From positions 1 to 49,230 of the forward strand of contig DBYS01000010.1 of the NCBI GenBank assembly GCA_002310195.1: DNA of 49,230 bases. Reading direction: 5' to 3'. The notes beneath the pieces are model-generated. The model made no database searches and was not told where the DNA came from. It was given only the letters and a program-made list of their open reading frames with translations. Positions 1 to 9,327 of this stretch are shown one piece after another. Both the position numbers and the translations under genes were made by a program. Every line of letters begins with the position of its first letter. The first letter of the stretch is position 1. The DNA is from Bacteroidales bacterium UBA1180 (GTDB lineage: Bacteria > Bacteroidota > Bacteroidia > Bacteroidales > Paludibacteraceae).

Positions 1-47
1 AAAAATCCTCGTTAATTGTTGACTGAAAAGTATGAAGGTTCGTGCAA

Positions 48-78
48 GTCGAGTGTAAGTTTACTTACGCTACTCGAC
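48..78. repeat. imperfect inverted repeat near left edge
   Basis: The left arm GTCGAGTGTAAGT (48-60) pairs with ACTTACGCTACTCGAC (63-78) apart from a three-base bulge, giving about 12 pairs around a tiny loop. It lies just upstream of the small membrane-peptide gene and has no T-run. Its function is unknown; it could be an RNA leader structure or the remnant of a repeat. Confidence 0.4.
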
Positions 79-115
79 GAAGCCGAAGCTCCAGAAGATA
101 AACGTAGTTTAGCTT

Positions 116-289
116 ATGAAACCGGAAACGTTGCTTCAACTCATCACGGCCGCAGTGCTCTCGATTGGGGGATTGATTCTCCTGTTCTGCGGCGTCTATA
201 TCGACCCCAAGGGCGAAATCCACGAGACGCTACTGGTTGCCTTCGGTGAGGCAGCAACGTTCGCCGGATCTTATCCGGCATACTCATAG
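116..289 (+). CDS. small membrane protein, phage/mobile-element type
   Basis: This is a 57-residue frame from ATG at 116 to TAG at 287-289. It has one clear hydrophobic helix (about residues 5-27), then a short soluble part containing GEIHETLLVAFGEAATFAG. From memory, small membrane peptides of this pattern (hydrophobic helix, then a GEIH...FGE..TFAG segment) occur beside lysis-like or mobile-element genes in Bacteroidales; I could not check this. It overlaps the next frame by 31 bases, a layout common for holin/spanin-like pairs. There is no convincing ribosome binding site, which is normal for this phylum. The role is unproven; membrane location is the only firm prediction. Confidence 0.5.
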   Translation: MKPETLLQLITAAVLSIGGLILLFCGVYIDPKGEIHETLLVAFGEAATFAGSYPAYS

Positions 290-438
290 CAGTAATCGTG
301 GCGCTGGCATTCACTGCCTGCAAAGCCACCCGTACCGTTACTTCGACTGCCACGTACACCGAGGTAACCGATTCCTCCAAAGTCACCACCACGATCTCCA
401 TCAAGACCGTCGAGGACTACCAAGGTATCAAGAAATAG
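259..438 (+). CDS. small lipoprotein-like peptide, start codon unclear
   Basis: The frame ends at TAG 436-438. It encodes a basic N-terminus (VRRILSG), a hydrophobic stretch, a lipobox-like LAFTAC and a Thr/Ser/Val-rich tail (CKATRTVTSTATYTEV...), which reads as a complete lipoprotein of about 59 residues. The frame opens after TGA at 247-249. The residue where a Met would be expected is GTT (259-261). The first standard start is GTG at 298, which would leave only about seven residues before the lipobox Cys. Either an unusual start is used, the gene is damaged, or there is a base error. Its small size, lipobox and overlap with a membrane peptide recall Rz1-like spanins, but homology is not established. 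Confidence 0.4.
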   Translation, partial: VRRILSGILIAVIVALAFTACKATRTVTSTATYTEVTDSSKVTTTISIKTVEDYQGIKK

Positions 439-470
439 GTCTTATTGCGTAAATCTGCACTTTTTCTGCA

Positions 471-510
471 AAAAAGTCTCACATTACTTGCATATGTGAG
501 ATTTTTTTTG
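471..510 (+). terminator. intrinsic terminator
   Basis: A perfect 8-bp stem, TCTCACAT (477-484) with ATGTGAGA (494-501), encloses a 9-base loop. It is preceded by AAAAA and followed by eight T's (502-509). It ends transcription of the small-gene pair just before the regulator gene and overlaps that gene's promoter, whose upstream element lies in the loop. Confidence 0.85.
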
Positions 511-518
511 TACCTTTG
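488..518 (+). promoter_or_regulatory. Bacteroidota-type promoter of the PUL regulator
   Basis: TTG (488-490) is followed by 20 bases and TACCTTTG (511-518), matching the phylum's -33/-7 pattern. Transcription would start near 525, about 40 bases ahead of the ATG at 567. This also argues against the earlier TTG codon at 516, which lies inside the -7 element. Confidence 0.7.
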
Positions 519-566
519 TGGGCGAAAGACGCGAAAGAATTACGTCAACATATTTCACTCTATGCC

Positions 567-3425
567 ATGAAACGACTTCACTACGCACTCACTCTTGCGC
601 TGCTCACTGCCTCGTACACCTGTCAGGCAGGATGGAATGTTCCCGTCACAAACTTTGCCGTAGCGGACTATGCTGCAGGTACGCAGAACTGGCAGCTCGT
701 AACCACCTCCAACAACTGGCTCTATGCCGCCAACAACTACGGATTGCTCGAGTACGACGGTTCGCAATGGCGCGTGTATGGCATGTACTACGGCAACCTG
801 CCGCGAAGCATCGCCAAGCTTGACGACAGGGCGATCTTCATCGGCGCAACGAACGATATAGGCGTGTTCACTCCTACTACAAAAGGTGGCATGCACTATA
901 CGTCATTCATTACCGACGGCAATGCTATCGAAGCGAACTTCGGCGAGGTGTGGGACATCGAGTTTGTGAACCGGCAAGTGTACTTCTTTGCCCGCCACCG
1001 GATCATCACAGCCGCCGTGGCCAACAGTGCTAACCTCGACAGCATAGCGCTAACCGATATCCGTACAGTGAGCACCGACAGCCGGATCTTCTGCGCCGAG
1101 GAGATAGGCGGAGCGATATACGTCGGCACCGACGACGGCCTCTACCTGCTCTCAGGCACACGCATGAACCGCATACACGGTTCGGATATCCTCCGCGGCT
1201 ACGAGGTGCGATGCATACAGGCGCTCGACGACACACGGCTGCTCATCGCTACTGATCTGGGCGGACTGTACCTCTACGACGGCTCGCGTATAACGTCCTT
1301 CCGTACCGACGCCGACGCCTTCCTGCGCAAAAACCAGCTATACACCTTCGCCATACGCGGCGATGTGATTGCCCTCGGCACCGTGCTGCAGGGCATAGTG
1401 GTGATGGACACCCGGGGAAAGAACTGCCGGTACATATCCCGCAAGGACGGATTGCAGAACAACACGATCCTGTCCATGACCTTCGACAGCCGCGCTAACC
1501 TCTGGGTGGGGCTCGACCAGGGCATCGATTATGTGCAGCTCGCCTCCACACGCCAGTACCTGAGCGACGAGCAGACGAACTTCGGTGCAGGCTACGCCGC
1601 CCTGCGCGTGCAGGAGCGTGGCGGCACGCGTTACTACTACGGCACGAACCAGGCACTGTACACCAAGACCGATCCGGCACAGCCGCTGCAGCTCGTGGAG
1701 GGCAGCATGGGGCAGGTGTGGAGCCTGAGCGAGATCGACGGCACGGTGTACTGCTGCCACAACCGCGGCCTATTCGTAGCCAGCGGCGCAAGCGTGCAAC
1801 CGATCTGTACCGACGAGGGGTTCTGGAAAGTGCAGCGTCTGCCCGACGGACGCATACTCGCCGGCAGCTATTCGGGCTTCCGTGTGATCGAGCCGTCCGC
1901 AGCCGGCCGGCACTGGCAGACGACCAAGGTCAAAGGATTTGACGACACCGCCTTCCGCTGGCAGGTGGATGCCACGGGTGCTATATGGGCAGTGGGTGTC
2001 TCGGGCGTGGTGTACCTGACATGGCAGGACCCGACCACACTCACCCGACGCTCCGTGCAGCCCTACAACGCCGCACACGACTGGCTGAACATCAGCCGTC
2101 TGGGCGAGAAGATACTGATCACCAGCCTCGATTACTGCCGCGTAGTCAATCCCGACGGCATGCTCCGCCGCGACACCGCGCTGTTTGCTCAACTCGGCGG
2201 CGAGACGTATTATGCGCTGACGATGCAGGACAGCGAGGGAAACATCCTGTACGTACGTGACGGCACCTTATATATCCGCGCACGCGAGAGTTCCTCGGCC
2301 GCACTCGCTCCCGCGCGGCCGCTATACAGCGGCGAAACCGATTTCATCGGCGGTTTTGAGAATGTGTATCCCACCGTAGGCGGTTACGTGGTAGGCACCC
2401 TGCAGGGGTTCTGCCTGCTCAAGCCGTCGGCCGGCGAGGGCAGGGCAGGTTCGCAACTATACCTGCGCGAACTGAGCCTCGTCAATCACGACGGCGAGAT
2501 CGTGTATGGCGAATCACTGGGCGAAAGCCGGCAGCCGGCAACGATATGCGAACTGCCGTACGACAGCTACGCCCTGCGGTTCAGTTGCGCGATCAACCGC
2601 ACACCGGCCGGCAACACCCAGTACGCCTTCCGCCTGCAGCCGCGGGACAAAGAGTTCACGCCGATGAGCAGCCGTGCGTACTACGAGTGCTCGTCGCTGG
2701 AGCAGGGTAGGTACACCCTGCAGGTGGTGTGCCGCACAGCGCAGGAGAATATGCCGCCCGAGCAGATCACACGCTCATGGACCTTCACCATCCGTCCGCC
2801 GTGGTACCGCACATGGTGGGCACGTACGCTGCTCGTACTGCTGATCCTGTTCTGGCTGCTCGGCATAGGGTACATCATCTATGTGATGGCCGACCGCTCG
2901 AAGCGCAAGACCCTGCACGAGCAGCAGCTGCGAATTCTGCACCTCGAGAACGATCGTACGCAGTATCGCCTCGACTCCAAGAGCCGCGAACTGACGCGAA
3001 TCTTGCACGAGGAGGCCAACCGCCAGGAGGAGATCATAGCCGTGACCGACAGCGTGGACAAGACGCTGCGCGACCTGCAAGCACATAACCTCAAGAAAGT
3101 GGAGGAACGCCTGCTGTCACTGCGCGAGCGGCTGATGCAAGAGCGCGACGACAGCATCGACTGGCAGCGGTTTGAGGAGAACTTCGACGAGGTCAATGCC
3201 GGATTCTGCAAGCACTTGACCGAACGCTACCCGTGGATGAGCAAACAGGAGCGCAAACTATGCGTATATATCCGCATGGGTATGCTCACCAAGGAGATGG
3301 CTCCGCTGCTCGGATTGAGCACCCGCGGCGTGGAGATGATGCGCTATCGTATGCGTTGCAAGATGGAGCTTGACCCGCAGGCAAACCTCAAAGATTACCT
3401 CACTAAAATTACGTCAAATACCTAA
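567..3425 (+). CDS. membrane sensor-regulator: beta-propeller, Y_Y_Y, LuxR-type HTH
   Basis: This 952-residue protein starts at ATG 567, which gives a clean signal peptide (MKRLHYALTLALLTASYTCQA). A long periplasmic region with repeats such as NNYGLLEYDGSQWRVYG and DDGLYLLSGTR looks like Reg_prop beta-propeller blades. A Y_Y_Y (triple tyrosine) domain follows at about 668-742, one membrane helix at about 749-774, a cytoplasmic coiled coil to about 885, and a C-terminal LuxR-like helix-turn-helix (about 888-951, with MSKQERKLCVYIRMGMLTKE). The periplasmic part resembles hybrid two-component PUL sensors, but no histidine kinase or receiver domain is present, so signal transfer to the HTH would be direct. 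It lies immediately upstream of and co-oriented with susC and probably senses a glucan oligosaccharide. The specific ligand is inferred only from the neighbouring enzymes. Confidence 0.87.
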   Translation: MKRLHYALTLALLTASYTCQAGWNVPVTNFAVADYAAGTQNWQLVTTSNNWLYAANNYGLLEYDGSQWRVYGMYYGNLPRSIAKLDDRAIFIGATNDIGVFTPTTKGGMHYTSFITDGNAIEANFGEVWDIEFVNRQVYFFARHRIITAAVANSANLDSIALTDIRTVSTDSRIFCAEEIGGAIYVGTDDGLYLLSGTRMNRIHGSDILRGYEVRCIQALDDTRLLIATDLGGLYLYDGSRITSFRTDADAFLRKNQLYTFAIRGDVIALGTVLQGIVVMDTRGKNCRYISRKDGLQNNTILSMTFDSRANLWVGLDQGIDYVQLASTRQYLSDEQTNFGAGYAALRVQERGGTRYYYGTNQALYTKTDPAQPLQLVEGSMGQVWSLSEIDGTVYCCHNRGLFVASGASVQPICTDEGFWKVQRLPDGRILAGSYSGFRVIEPSAAGRHWQTTKVKGFDDTAFRWQVDATGAIWAVGVSGVVYLTWQDPTTLTRRSVQPYNAAHDWLNISRLGEKILITSLDYCRVVNPDGMLRRDTALFAQLGGETYYALTMQDSEGNILYVRDGTLYIRARESSSAALAPARPLYSGETDFIGGFENVYPTVGGYVVGTLQGFCLLKPSAGEGRAGSQLYLRELSLVNHDGEIVYGESLGESRQPATICELPYDSYALRFSCAINRTPAGNTQYAFRLQPRDKEFTPMSSRAYYECSSLEQGRYTLQVVCRTAQENMPPEQITRSWTFTIRPPWYRTWWARTLLVLLILFWLLGIGYIIYVMADRSKRKTLHEQQLRILHLENDRTQYRLDSKSRELTRILHEEANRQEEIIAVTDSVDKTLRDLQAHNLKKVEERLLSLRERLMQERDDSIDWQRFEENFDEVNAGFCKHLTERYPWMSKQERKLCVYIRMGMLTKEMAPLLGLSTRGVEMMRYRMRCKMELDPQANLKDYLTKITSNT

Positions 3426-3468
3426 AATCGCCGAAAAACAATTTCACAAGATTACACTCGCAGAGGAA

Positions 3469-3494
3469 TAAATTTGGAATTATAAATAAATTTA
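3469..3494 (+). promoter_or_regulatory. possible operator: inverted repeat inside the susC promoter
   Basis: TAAATTT (3469-3475) and AAATTTA (3488-3494) form a 7-bp inverted repeat with a 12-base gap, spanning the region between the -33 and -7 elements. A dimeric HTH protein such as the upstream regulator could bind here. The surroundings are AT-rich, so chance is a real alternative. Confidence 0.3.
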
Positions 3495-3504
3495 TGTACC
3501 TTTG
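3473..3504 (+). promoter_or_regulatory. Bacteroidota-type promoter of the PUL operon
   Basis: TTTG (3473-3476), a 20-base spacer and TACCTTTG (3497-3504) match the consensus closely. The predicted start near 3511 leaves a leader of about 40 bases before ATG 3551. I see no comparable promoter further along the PUL, which suggests one long transcript. Confidence 0.8.
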
Positions 3505-3550
3505 CACTCGAAATCATGAAATACACTCAACTCAAAAATCGATATTCTAC

Positions 3551-6500
3551 ATGAAAAAACTAATCATCATTCTTTCCCTGATGTTTGCAGCGGTTGGCAT
3601 GCACGCTCAGATCACCGGTGTGGTGATGGCTGAGGGTGAGCCCGATCCCGTGATTGGCGCAAACATCATGGTCAAGGGTACGACCAACGGTACGATCACC
3701 GACTTTGACGGCAACTTCACGTTGCAAGCCAACGCGGGTGATGTGCTGGTCGTTTCGTACATGGGATACAAATCCCAAGAGGTCAAGGCCACAGCCGCTC
3801 CGATGCGTATCACGCTCGTTGCCGACAACGTGATGCTCGAGGAGGTCGTAGCCGTCGGTTATGGTACGATGAAGAAGTCAGACCTCACAGGTGCCGTAGC
3901 ATCCGTCAAAGCAGAGGATTTACAGAAGACTCCTCTTGCAACGGTTGACCAAGCCTTGCAAGGCAGGGCAGCCGGTGTGACAGTTAATGCTAATTCCGGT
4001 CAGCCCGGTGCAGCAGCTGAGGTGCGTATCCGCGGTATCGGATCGGTCAAGTCTGACTCGAAGCCAATTTACGTAGTGGATGGTGTAGTGCTGAAAGACA
4101 TCAACTTCCTTACGCCCTCGGATATTGCTTCGATGGAGATTATGAAAGACGCTTCTTCCACCGCGATTTATGGTAGTCAAGCCGCAAACGGCGTGATCCT
4201 TATTACTACCAAATCCGGCAGCAAAGATCGCCTGGCGGGTATCAGTTTCAATGCTTACTGGGGGTTGCAGAGTCGCTGGAAGAAACTTGACGTTATGAAC
4301 GCTATGGATCAGGCTGAGACTGAGGTTCTGATGGCAGGTGGCGCAAAGGCTATCGGAAACTGGAACAAAGGCTTTGCCAACTGGTGGACGAAAACCAATA
4401 ACGCAGGCGGCAAGAATCCCTATTATCCCGTTAATTTCGATTATGCAGCTTATGCAGCAACCGGTGGTACCGACTGGCAGGATGAGGTGTTCCACAACAA
4501 CGCTCTTGTGCACAACTATAGTCTCTCGGTAGACGGCGGCGGTGAATGGGGATCGTATATGTTCAGTGCCAGCTATTTCAATCAAGACGGAACCTTGTGG
4601 GGAAGTAATTATGAGCGCTTGACGCTGCGTGTGAATACAAAGTTTAACGTACGCAAGTGGCTGAAGATTGGCGAGAACCTGTCATTTGCAACCAGCAGTT
4701 CGCGCAACGCGATGAACAATAACGCTTCTCCGCAAGCATCGGTTCTTTCTGCCGCTTTGGCAATGGCTCCCTGGGATCCCGTGTACTATCCTGAAGATGC
4801 AGTCAACGGCTTAGGTGAAAAGATTGGCGGCCAACCTTCTGCCGCGTCGAACTTTACGAACGTGGTCAACCCGATGTCAATGATCTACAACACCGAACCG
4901 ATGAACAAGGTTCAGCGTTGGGTGGGGGATATATTCATTGAGATAACGCCGGTTAAAGGACTGACTATCCGTCCGTCGTTGAGCATGGATCTAAGCAATA
5001 ATATGGATCGTACGTTCAACTATGCATACCGCTACTCCAATGCCGACTATCGCGAGCACAACTCCGTAGGAGCGAACATGGCACGCTATATGACCCTTAC
5101 GAACGATAATGTGATTACCTATTCTCGTGATATAGAGAAGCACAGTTTCTCGATCATGGCAGGTGAGACCATGCAACAATATAGTTACTACGGTCTCGGC
5201 GCAGGCGGTCAGGATATTGTGAACATCGATCCGAAGAACTGGTATGTATTTAATACCAAAAAGGACTCAACGCGTACCGAGGGTGACGGCGTAGCACAGA
5301 CGAGACGACTCTCGTTCTTCACGCGTCTGCACTATAGTTATGACAACCGTTATATCGCCACCTTCAACTTCCGTGCCGACGCATCGTCGAAGTTCAAGAA
5401 GAGCGAAAAAGGCGTGTGGGGTTACTTCCCGTCAATGGCACTCGCGTGGCGTATCAACCAAGAGTCGTTCATGGAAAACACCTCAAGTTATATGGACAAC
5501 CTCAAACTCCGTTTCGGTTGGGGACAAGTAGGTAACGATCAGGTGGACGAATCGGCGTTCGTACAGTCGATTGAAACGCCCGGACCATATTTCGTCGGGT
5601 ATATCTTAGGCGACCAATTGGTGCCCGGTGCCGCTGTGCTGACGCTGGTGAACGAGAATGGACGTTGGGAGACCAACGAGCAATGGAATCTCGGCCTGGA
5701 CTTCGGATTCTGGAACGGCAAGTTGAGCGGTACTTTGGAGGGATATATCCGCGATACGAAGGACGCTATCCTATCGGTCAACGCACCGGCTCATGTGGGA
5801 AACCACTGGGCAATGTCCGCCAACCTTGGTACAGTGCGTAACATGGGTATCGAGTTGACTCTCGGTCACCAGAACAAAGTCGGTGATTTCGAGTATGGTA
5901 TCAACGGAAATATCTCCTTCGCAAAAAACAAAGTAACTCACATGAACGGTGGTAGTCCCGATTATGGCGATCGTACCAAGACGGACGAAGGACTACCTGT
6001 CCGTTCGTTCTGGGGATATAAGTATTTAGGCGTATATATGTCTGATGCAGAGGCAGCTGCACACCTGCCGAACTCCACTAACGTGGTGAATGAAGGTGAC
6101 TCAAAGTATGAGGATGTCAATGGTGACGGCAAGATCGACGAGAATGATTGCATGGTAATCGGAAACCCGTTCCCGTGGTTGACAGGCGCGTTGACGTTCA
6201 ATTTAGGTTGGAAAGGAATCGACTTCTGCGTCAATTTCCAAGGCGTTTACGGCAACCAGATCTACAATGCGCTCCGCGAGCGTTTGGAAGGCACCGGACA
6301 AACGGCAACACTGAGTACCGCGATGAAGGATGTGCACATCTACTACAATGCAGACAAGCGCGAGGCTATGGAAGATGCCGGTATCGACTGGAGAGGTTAT
6401 ATGGATCGCTATGCCGGTTCTATACCTAATCCGCATGGTAACTCGCTCAATGCTGCAAACTCTTCACGTTTCGTTGAGGATGGTGCGTATCTGCGTCTGA

Positions 6501-6703
6501 AAGAGTTGACACTTGGCTACACATTGCCGCAGAAGTATAGTAAGAAGGCATACATTGAGCGCCTGCGCGTGTACTTCACGGCAAGCAATCTGCTTACACT
6601 GACCAAGTATTCGGGTTATGACCCCGAAGTCGGTGGTGGTGTGGATTACGGCAATTATCCGCAGAGCCGTACATTTATGTTTGGTATCAACTGTGACTTT
6701 TAA
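3551..6703 (+). CDS. SusC-like TonB-dependent outer-membrane transporter
   Basis: A 1050-residue protein starting at ATG 3551, chosen because it begins a typical signal peptide (MKKLIIILSLMFAAVGMHAQ). Mature residues 20-85 form a carboxypeptidase-regulatory-like beta domain (GTTNGTITDFDGNFTL). The plug follows at about 95-215, with the SusC signature around DQALQGRAAGV and IYVVDGV. The rest is a 22-strand-type beta-barrel ending in Phe (FGINCDF). It should import oligosaccharides across the outer membrane with its SusD lid, powered by TonB. The length is typical of the family. It is the first gene of the operon, and its stop is 16 bases before susD. The beta-1,3-glucan substrate is inferred from the downstream enzymes. 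Confidence 0.96.
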   Translation: MKKLIIILSLMFAAVGMHAQITGVVMAEGEPDPVIGANIMVKGTTNGTITDFDGNFTLQANAGDVLVVSYMGYKSQEVKATAAPMRITLVADNVMLEEVVAVGYGTMKKSDLTGAVASVKAEDLQKTPLATVDQALQGRAAGVTVNANSGQPGAAAEVRIRGIGSVKSDSKPIYVVDGVVLKDINFLTPSDIASMEIMKDASSTAIYGSQAANGVILITTKSGSKDRLAGISFNAYWGLQSRWKKLDVMNAMDQAETEVLMAGGAKAIGNWNKGFANWWTKTNNAGGKNPYYPVNFDYAAYAATGGTDWQDEVFHNNALVHNYSLSVDGGGEWGSYMFSASYFNQDGTLWGSNYERLTLRVNTKFNVRKWLKIGENLSFATSSSRNAMNNNASPQASVLSAALAMAPWDPVYYPEDAVNGLGEKIGGQPSAASNFTNVVNPMSMIYNTEPMNKVQRWVGDIFIEITPVKGLTIRPSLSMDLSNNMDRTFNYAYRYSNADYREHNSVGANMARYMTLTNDNVITYSRDIEKHSFSIMAGETMQQYSYYGLGAGGQDIVNIDPKNWYVFNTKKDSTRTEGDGVAQTRRLSFFTRLHYSYDNRYIATFNFRADASSKFKKSEKGVWGYFPSMALAWRINQESFMENTSSYMDNLKLRFGWGQVGNDQVDESAFVQSIETPGPYFVGYILGDQLVPGAAVLTLVNENGRWETNEQWNLGLDFGFWNGKLSGTLEGYIRDTKDAILSVNAPAHVGNHWAMSANLGTVRNMGIELTLGHQNKVGDFEYGINGNISFAKNKVTHMNGGSPDYGDRTKTDEGLPVRSFWGYKYLGVYMSDAEAAAHLPNSTNVVNEGDSKYEDVNGDGKIDENDCMVIGNPFPWLTGALTFNLGWKGIDFCVNFQGVYGNQIYNALRERLEGTGQTATLSTAMKDVHIYYNADKREAMEDAGIDWRGYMDRYAGSIPNPHGNSLNAANSSRFVEDGAYLRLKELTLGYTLPQKYSKKAYIERLRVYFTASNLLTLTKYSGYDPEVGGGVDYGNYPQSRTFMFGINCDF

Positions 6704-6719
6704 TTAGGAGGACACGAAT

Positions 6720-8288
6720 ATGAAAAAATCATTTTATAATATCCTGTTGACTCTTTGCCTATTTGGATTCTCTGCATGTGATTGGGTGGCTGAACCGACA
6801 CCGGGTGTTTCGCAGCTGACCGATTATTTCGTTTCCGGACAGGCTTGTATATATAATGTCAATTCCAATTATGTGCCGATGGCTTGGGAGTTCAATAACA
6901 CCTACTATAGCGAGTGGTTCATTGGTGACATTATGTCTGATGATGCTCTCAAAGGCGGGCAGAATATATCCGACATGGCGGCATCTTACGAGTTGGAAAA
7001 CTTCAAATCCAATGCGGATAATGAGATTGCTGAAGAGTTTTTCAAGGCTCAATACGAAGGCATAGCGCGTTGCAACCTATCGCTTGCCTATATACCAGAG
7101 GTGCCATGTGACTCTGATATGAATGAGTCCCTGAAGCAACGTTTGTTAGGCGAATGCTATTTCTTGCGTGCGTACTATTACTTCCGCTTGGTACGTACAT
7201 ACGGTGGTGTTCCTATCACGCTGAAAATCGAGAATGATGACAGTCAATGGAATCTTGCTCGCTCGACTGCAGATGAGGTGTATGCTCAGATTATCTCTGA
7301 TCTGGAGAATGCTGAATCGCGTTTGTGGAACAAGAGCGAAACAGGCGGTGCCGACCTCGGTCGTGCCACCAAGGGTGCTGCACAAGCTATGCTCATGAAG
7401 GTCTATATGTACATGCATGATTATGCCAAAGCTAAGCAGTGGGGCGACAAATTCCTCACTGATCAGGCTGCGCAGTATAGTCTGGTAGCAGATTTCGCAA
7501 GCAACTTCACGCTCGCAGGCGAGAATAATGCTGAGTCGATTTTCGAGATTCAGTATGCCAACGAGGCCACGTCCGACTACGGCACCGGTAACGGTTCGAC
7601 CCGCGGTACGTTTACGCAAGTGCTAACCCGTTCGCGTTCAACGAACATGGGTGATGAAGGTTGGGGATTCGACAAACCGACACATAACCTCTATAACGAA
7701 TATGAGGCAGGTGATCCGCGCCGCGATGCAACAATCATTCTATTGGACGCAGAGCATCTTGGCGACCAGGATACCTATCTTGGAACTTCGTACCTGAATC
7801 GCAAAACCGGTTTGTATAATGCCGACGGTACCGGTTACACGGTTAAGAATGCGCACAACACCCGCGGCGTGCTCAATAACAAGCAGTATCGCTTGGCAGA
7901 CTTCTATCTGTTATACGCAGAGGCATGCTTGGAGACAAGCGATAATGCAACCGCTACAACTTACCTCAACAAGGTGCGTACGCGCGTCGGATTACCTACG
8001 TATCCGGGATACACGTTCAAGGTGAATGGGGTAGAACTCAGTTCGCCTACCTTACAAGAGGCTATCCGTCACGAGCGCCGCATGGAACTTGCGATGGAAG
8101 GTCATCGTTGGTTCGATCTTGTGCGCTGGGGCGTAGCATACGAGGTTATGACCGCCTATATGGCACAAGAAAGCGATGAGGCGAAAGCCGAGATGCAACC
8201 TTTCCGGAAAGGTGTGCACGAACTCCTGCCGATTCCGAACAAGCAGCGCCAACTCAATAGCCTGCTGGATCAAAATCCGGGATACTAA
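6720..8288 (+). CDS. SusD/RagB-like glycan-binding lipoprotein
   Basis: This 522-residue protein has a lipoprotein signal (MKKSFYNILLTLCLFGFSAC, lipid at Cys20). A strong AGGAGG ribosome site, rare in this phylum, lies upstream and fixes the start. The TPR-like helical fold of SusD is indicated by segments such as LLGECYFLRAYYYFRLVRTY and GGVPITL. The C-terminal part has the usual IRHERRMELAMEGHRWFDLVRWG motif. It would form the surface lid over the SusC barrel and capture glucan oligosaccharides. It is transcribed with susC. Sugar-contact residues cannot be read off with confidence. Confidence 0.96.
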   Translation: MKKSFYNILLTLCLFGFSACDWVAEPTPGVSQLTDYFVSGQACIYNVNSNYVPMAWEFNNTYYSEWFIGDIMSDDALKGGQNISDMAASYELENFKSNADNEIAEEFFKAQYEGIARCNLSLAYIPEVPCDSDMNESLKQRLLGECYFLRAYYYFRLVRTYGGVPITLKIENDDSQWNLARSTADEVYAQIISDLENAESRLWNKSETGGADLGRATKGAAQAMLMKVYMYMHDYAKAKQWGDKFLTDQAAQYSLVADFASNFTLAGENNAESIFEIQYANEATSDYGTGNGSTRGTFTQVLTRSRSTNMGDEGWGFDKPTHNLYNEYEAGDPRRDATIILLDAEHLGDQDTYLGTSYLNRKTGLYNADGTGYTVKNAHNTRGVLNNKQYRLADFYLLYAEACLETSDNATATTYLNKVRTRVGLPTYPGYTFKVNGVELSSPTLQEAIRHERRMELAMEGHRWFDLVRWGVAYEVMTAYMAQESDEAKAEMQPFRKGVHELLPIPNKQRQLNSLLDQNPGY

Positions 8289-8350
8289 TATTGCAGCGTA
8301 ATTCATTACGATAAGTTAACCCTTTTTATTAACTAAAATTCATTAAAAAC

Positions 8351-9313
8351 ATGAAGAAATTTTTTGCAATCGCATTGGCTGCCTTGACACTGGTGGCATG
8401 CGGAGACAAGAACAAGCCTCAGACGGAAACGCTGAAGCTCAATGAGTCAGAAATTTCTGTTGCTGTTGACGCAACGTTCCAACTGACTGCTAATCTGGAC
8501 GTAACATGGGCATCGTCGAACGAGGCTATTGCCACAGTTGCCAATGGTTTGGTTAAGGGTATCGCTGCCGGCGAGGCAAACATCACTGCTACCAGCCAAG
8601 ACGGCCAAAAGGCTATTTGCAAGGTTACTGTAACCGGTGGTCAAATTACACCTCCGACCCCCAGTAGCCCCTATGCAGAGTTTGCTCAACTGAACGGTTC
8701 GGCTTACTATGTATTCTTCCTGCAGGCTGGTGCAACCGAGTACCTCGGCAACAAGGTTATCTACAACTTCGGACCGAACGACAACGCAGGCCAAGGTTCA
8801 CGTTGGCTCTATGTTTGGGAGAACACGTTCACAGGTGGTACAGGCGTAGGTACTGATCCGTTTGATCAGGCTGAAGGCTGGACAGCTCTGGTTCAGGGCT
8901 CAGTAGGATGGGCAGGCATGGGCCTGTGCGTCGCTATCAATGATGCCAACAACACATCCGGTGAGGGTGCTGCTGAAGATCTTGCTGCTCTGGATGCGAT
9001 CCGCAACAACATTACCGATTATGACGCGTGGTATCTGGCTGTGGCTTTGAAGAATGCAACGCCCAGTGCAGGATACGAGTTCAAACTGATTGGTAGTAAT
9101 GTAGATGGCACAGAGTCTGGCAACGGTGCTATAACTATCGCTCCTGCTGCTACCGGTGAGTGGGTATATAAGGAGTACAAACTCTCTGATATCGCAGGTC
9201 TGGAGTTTGGCCCGTTCAACAAGAACGGTTCGAACATCCTGACTATTGTGGCTAATCCTTACATGACCGGTACACAGATTGACCTCGGTTACGCATTCTT
9301 GTACAAGAAGTAA
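8351..9313 (+). CDS. BIG2-domain surface lipoprotein, probable glycan-binding protein
   Basis: A 320-residue lipoprotein with the lipid site at Cys17 (LTLVAC). Residues 25-97 form a bacterial Ig-like group 2 domain (WASSNEAIATVANGLVKGIA). Residues 105-320 form one further beta-rich domain rich in Trp, Gly and Asn that I do not recognise. The position right after susD is where SusE/SusF-like or other surface glycan-binding proteins are usually encoded, and an Ig spacer lifting a binding domain off the membrane fits that role. No catalytic motif is visible. Binding of beta-1,3-glucan is inferred from context only. Confidence 0.7.
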   Translation: MKKFFAIALAALTLVACGDKNKPQTETLKLNESEISVAVDATFQLTANLDVTWASSNEAIATVANGLVKGIAAGEANITATSQDGQKAICKVTVTGGQITPPTPSSPYAEFAQLNGSAYYVFFLQAGATEYLGNKVIYNFGPNDNAGQGSRWLYVWENTFTGGTGVGTDPFDQAEGWTALVQGSVGWAGMGLCVAINDANNTSGEGAAEDLAALDAIRNNITDYDAWYLAVALKNATPSAGYEFKLIGSNVDGTESGNGAITIAPAATGEWVYKEYKLSDIAGLEFGPFNKNGSNILTIVANPYMTGTQIDLGYAFLYKK

Positions 9314-9327
9314 ACCGTAAATATCGG

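Noticed and set aside
16..249. A 77-codon plus-strand frame starting from TTG
   Set aside because: No recognisable signal, motif or hydrophobic pattern; it overlaps the more convincing membrane-peptide gene at 116-289 in another frame.
3494..3550. Earlier in-frame start for susC at 3494
   Set aside because: It lies within the promoter's -7 region and would precede the transcription start; ATG 3551 gives a clean signal peptide.
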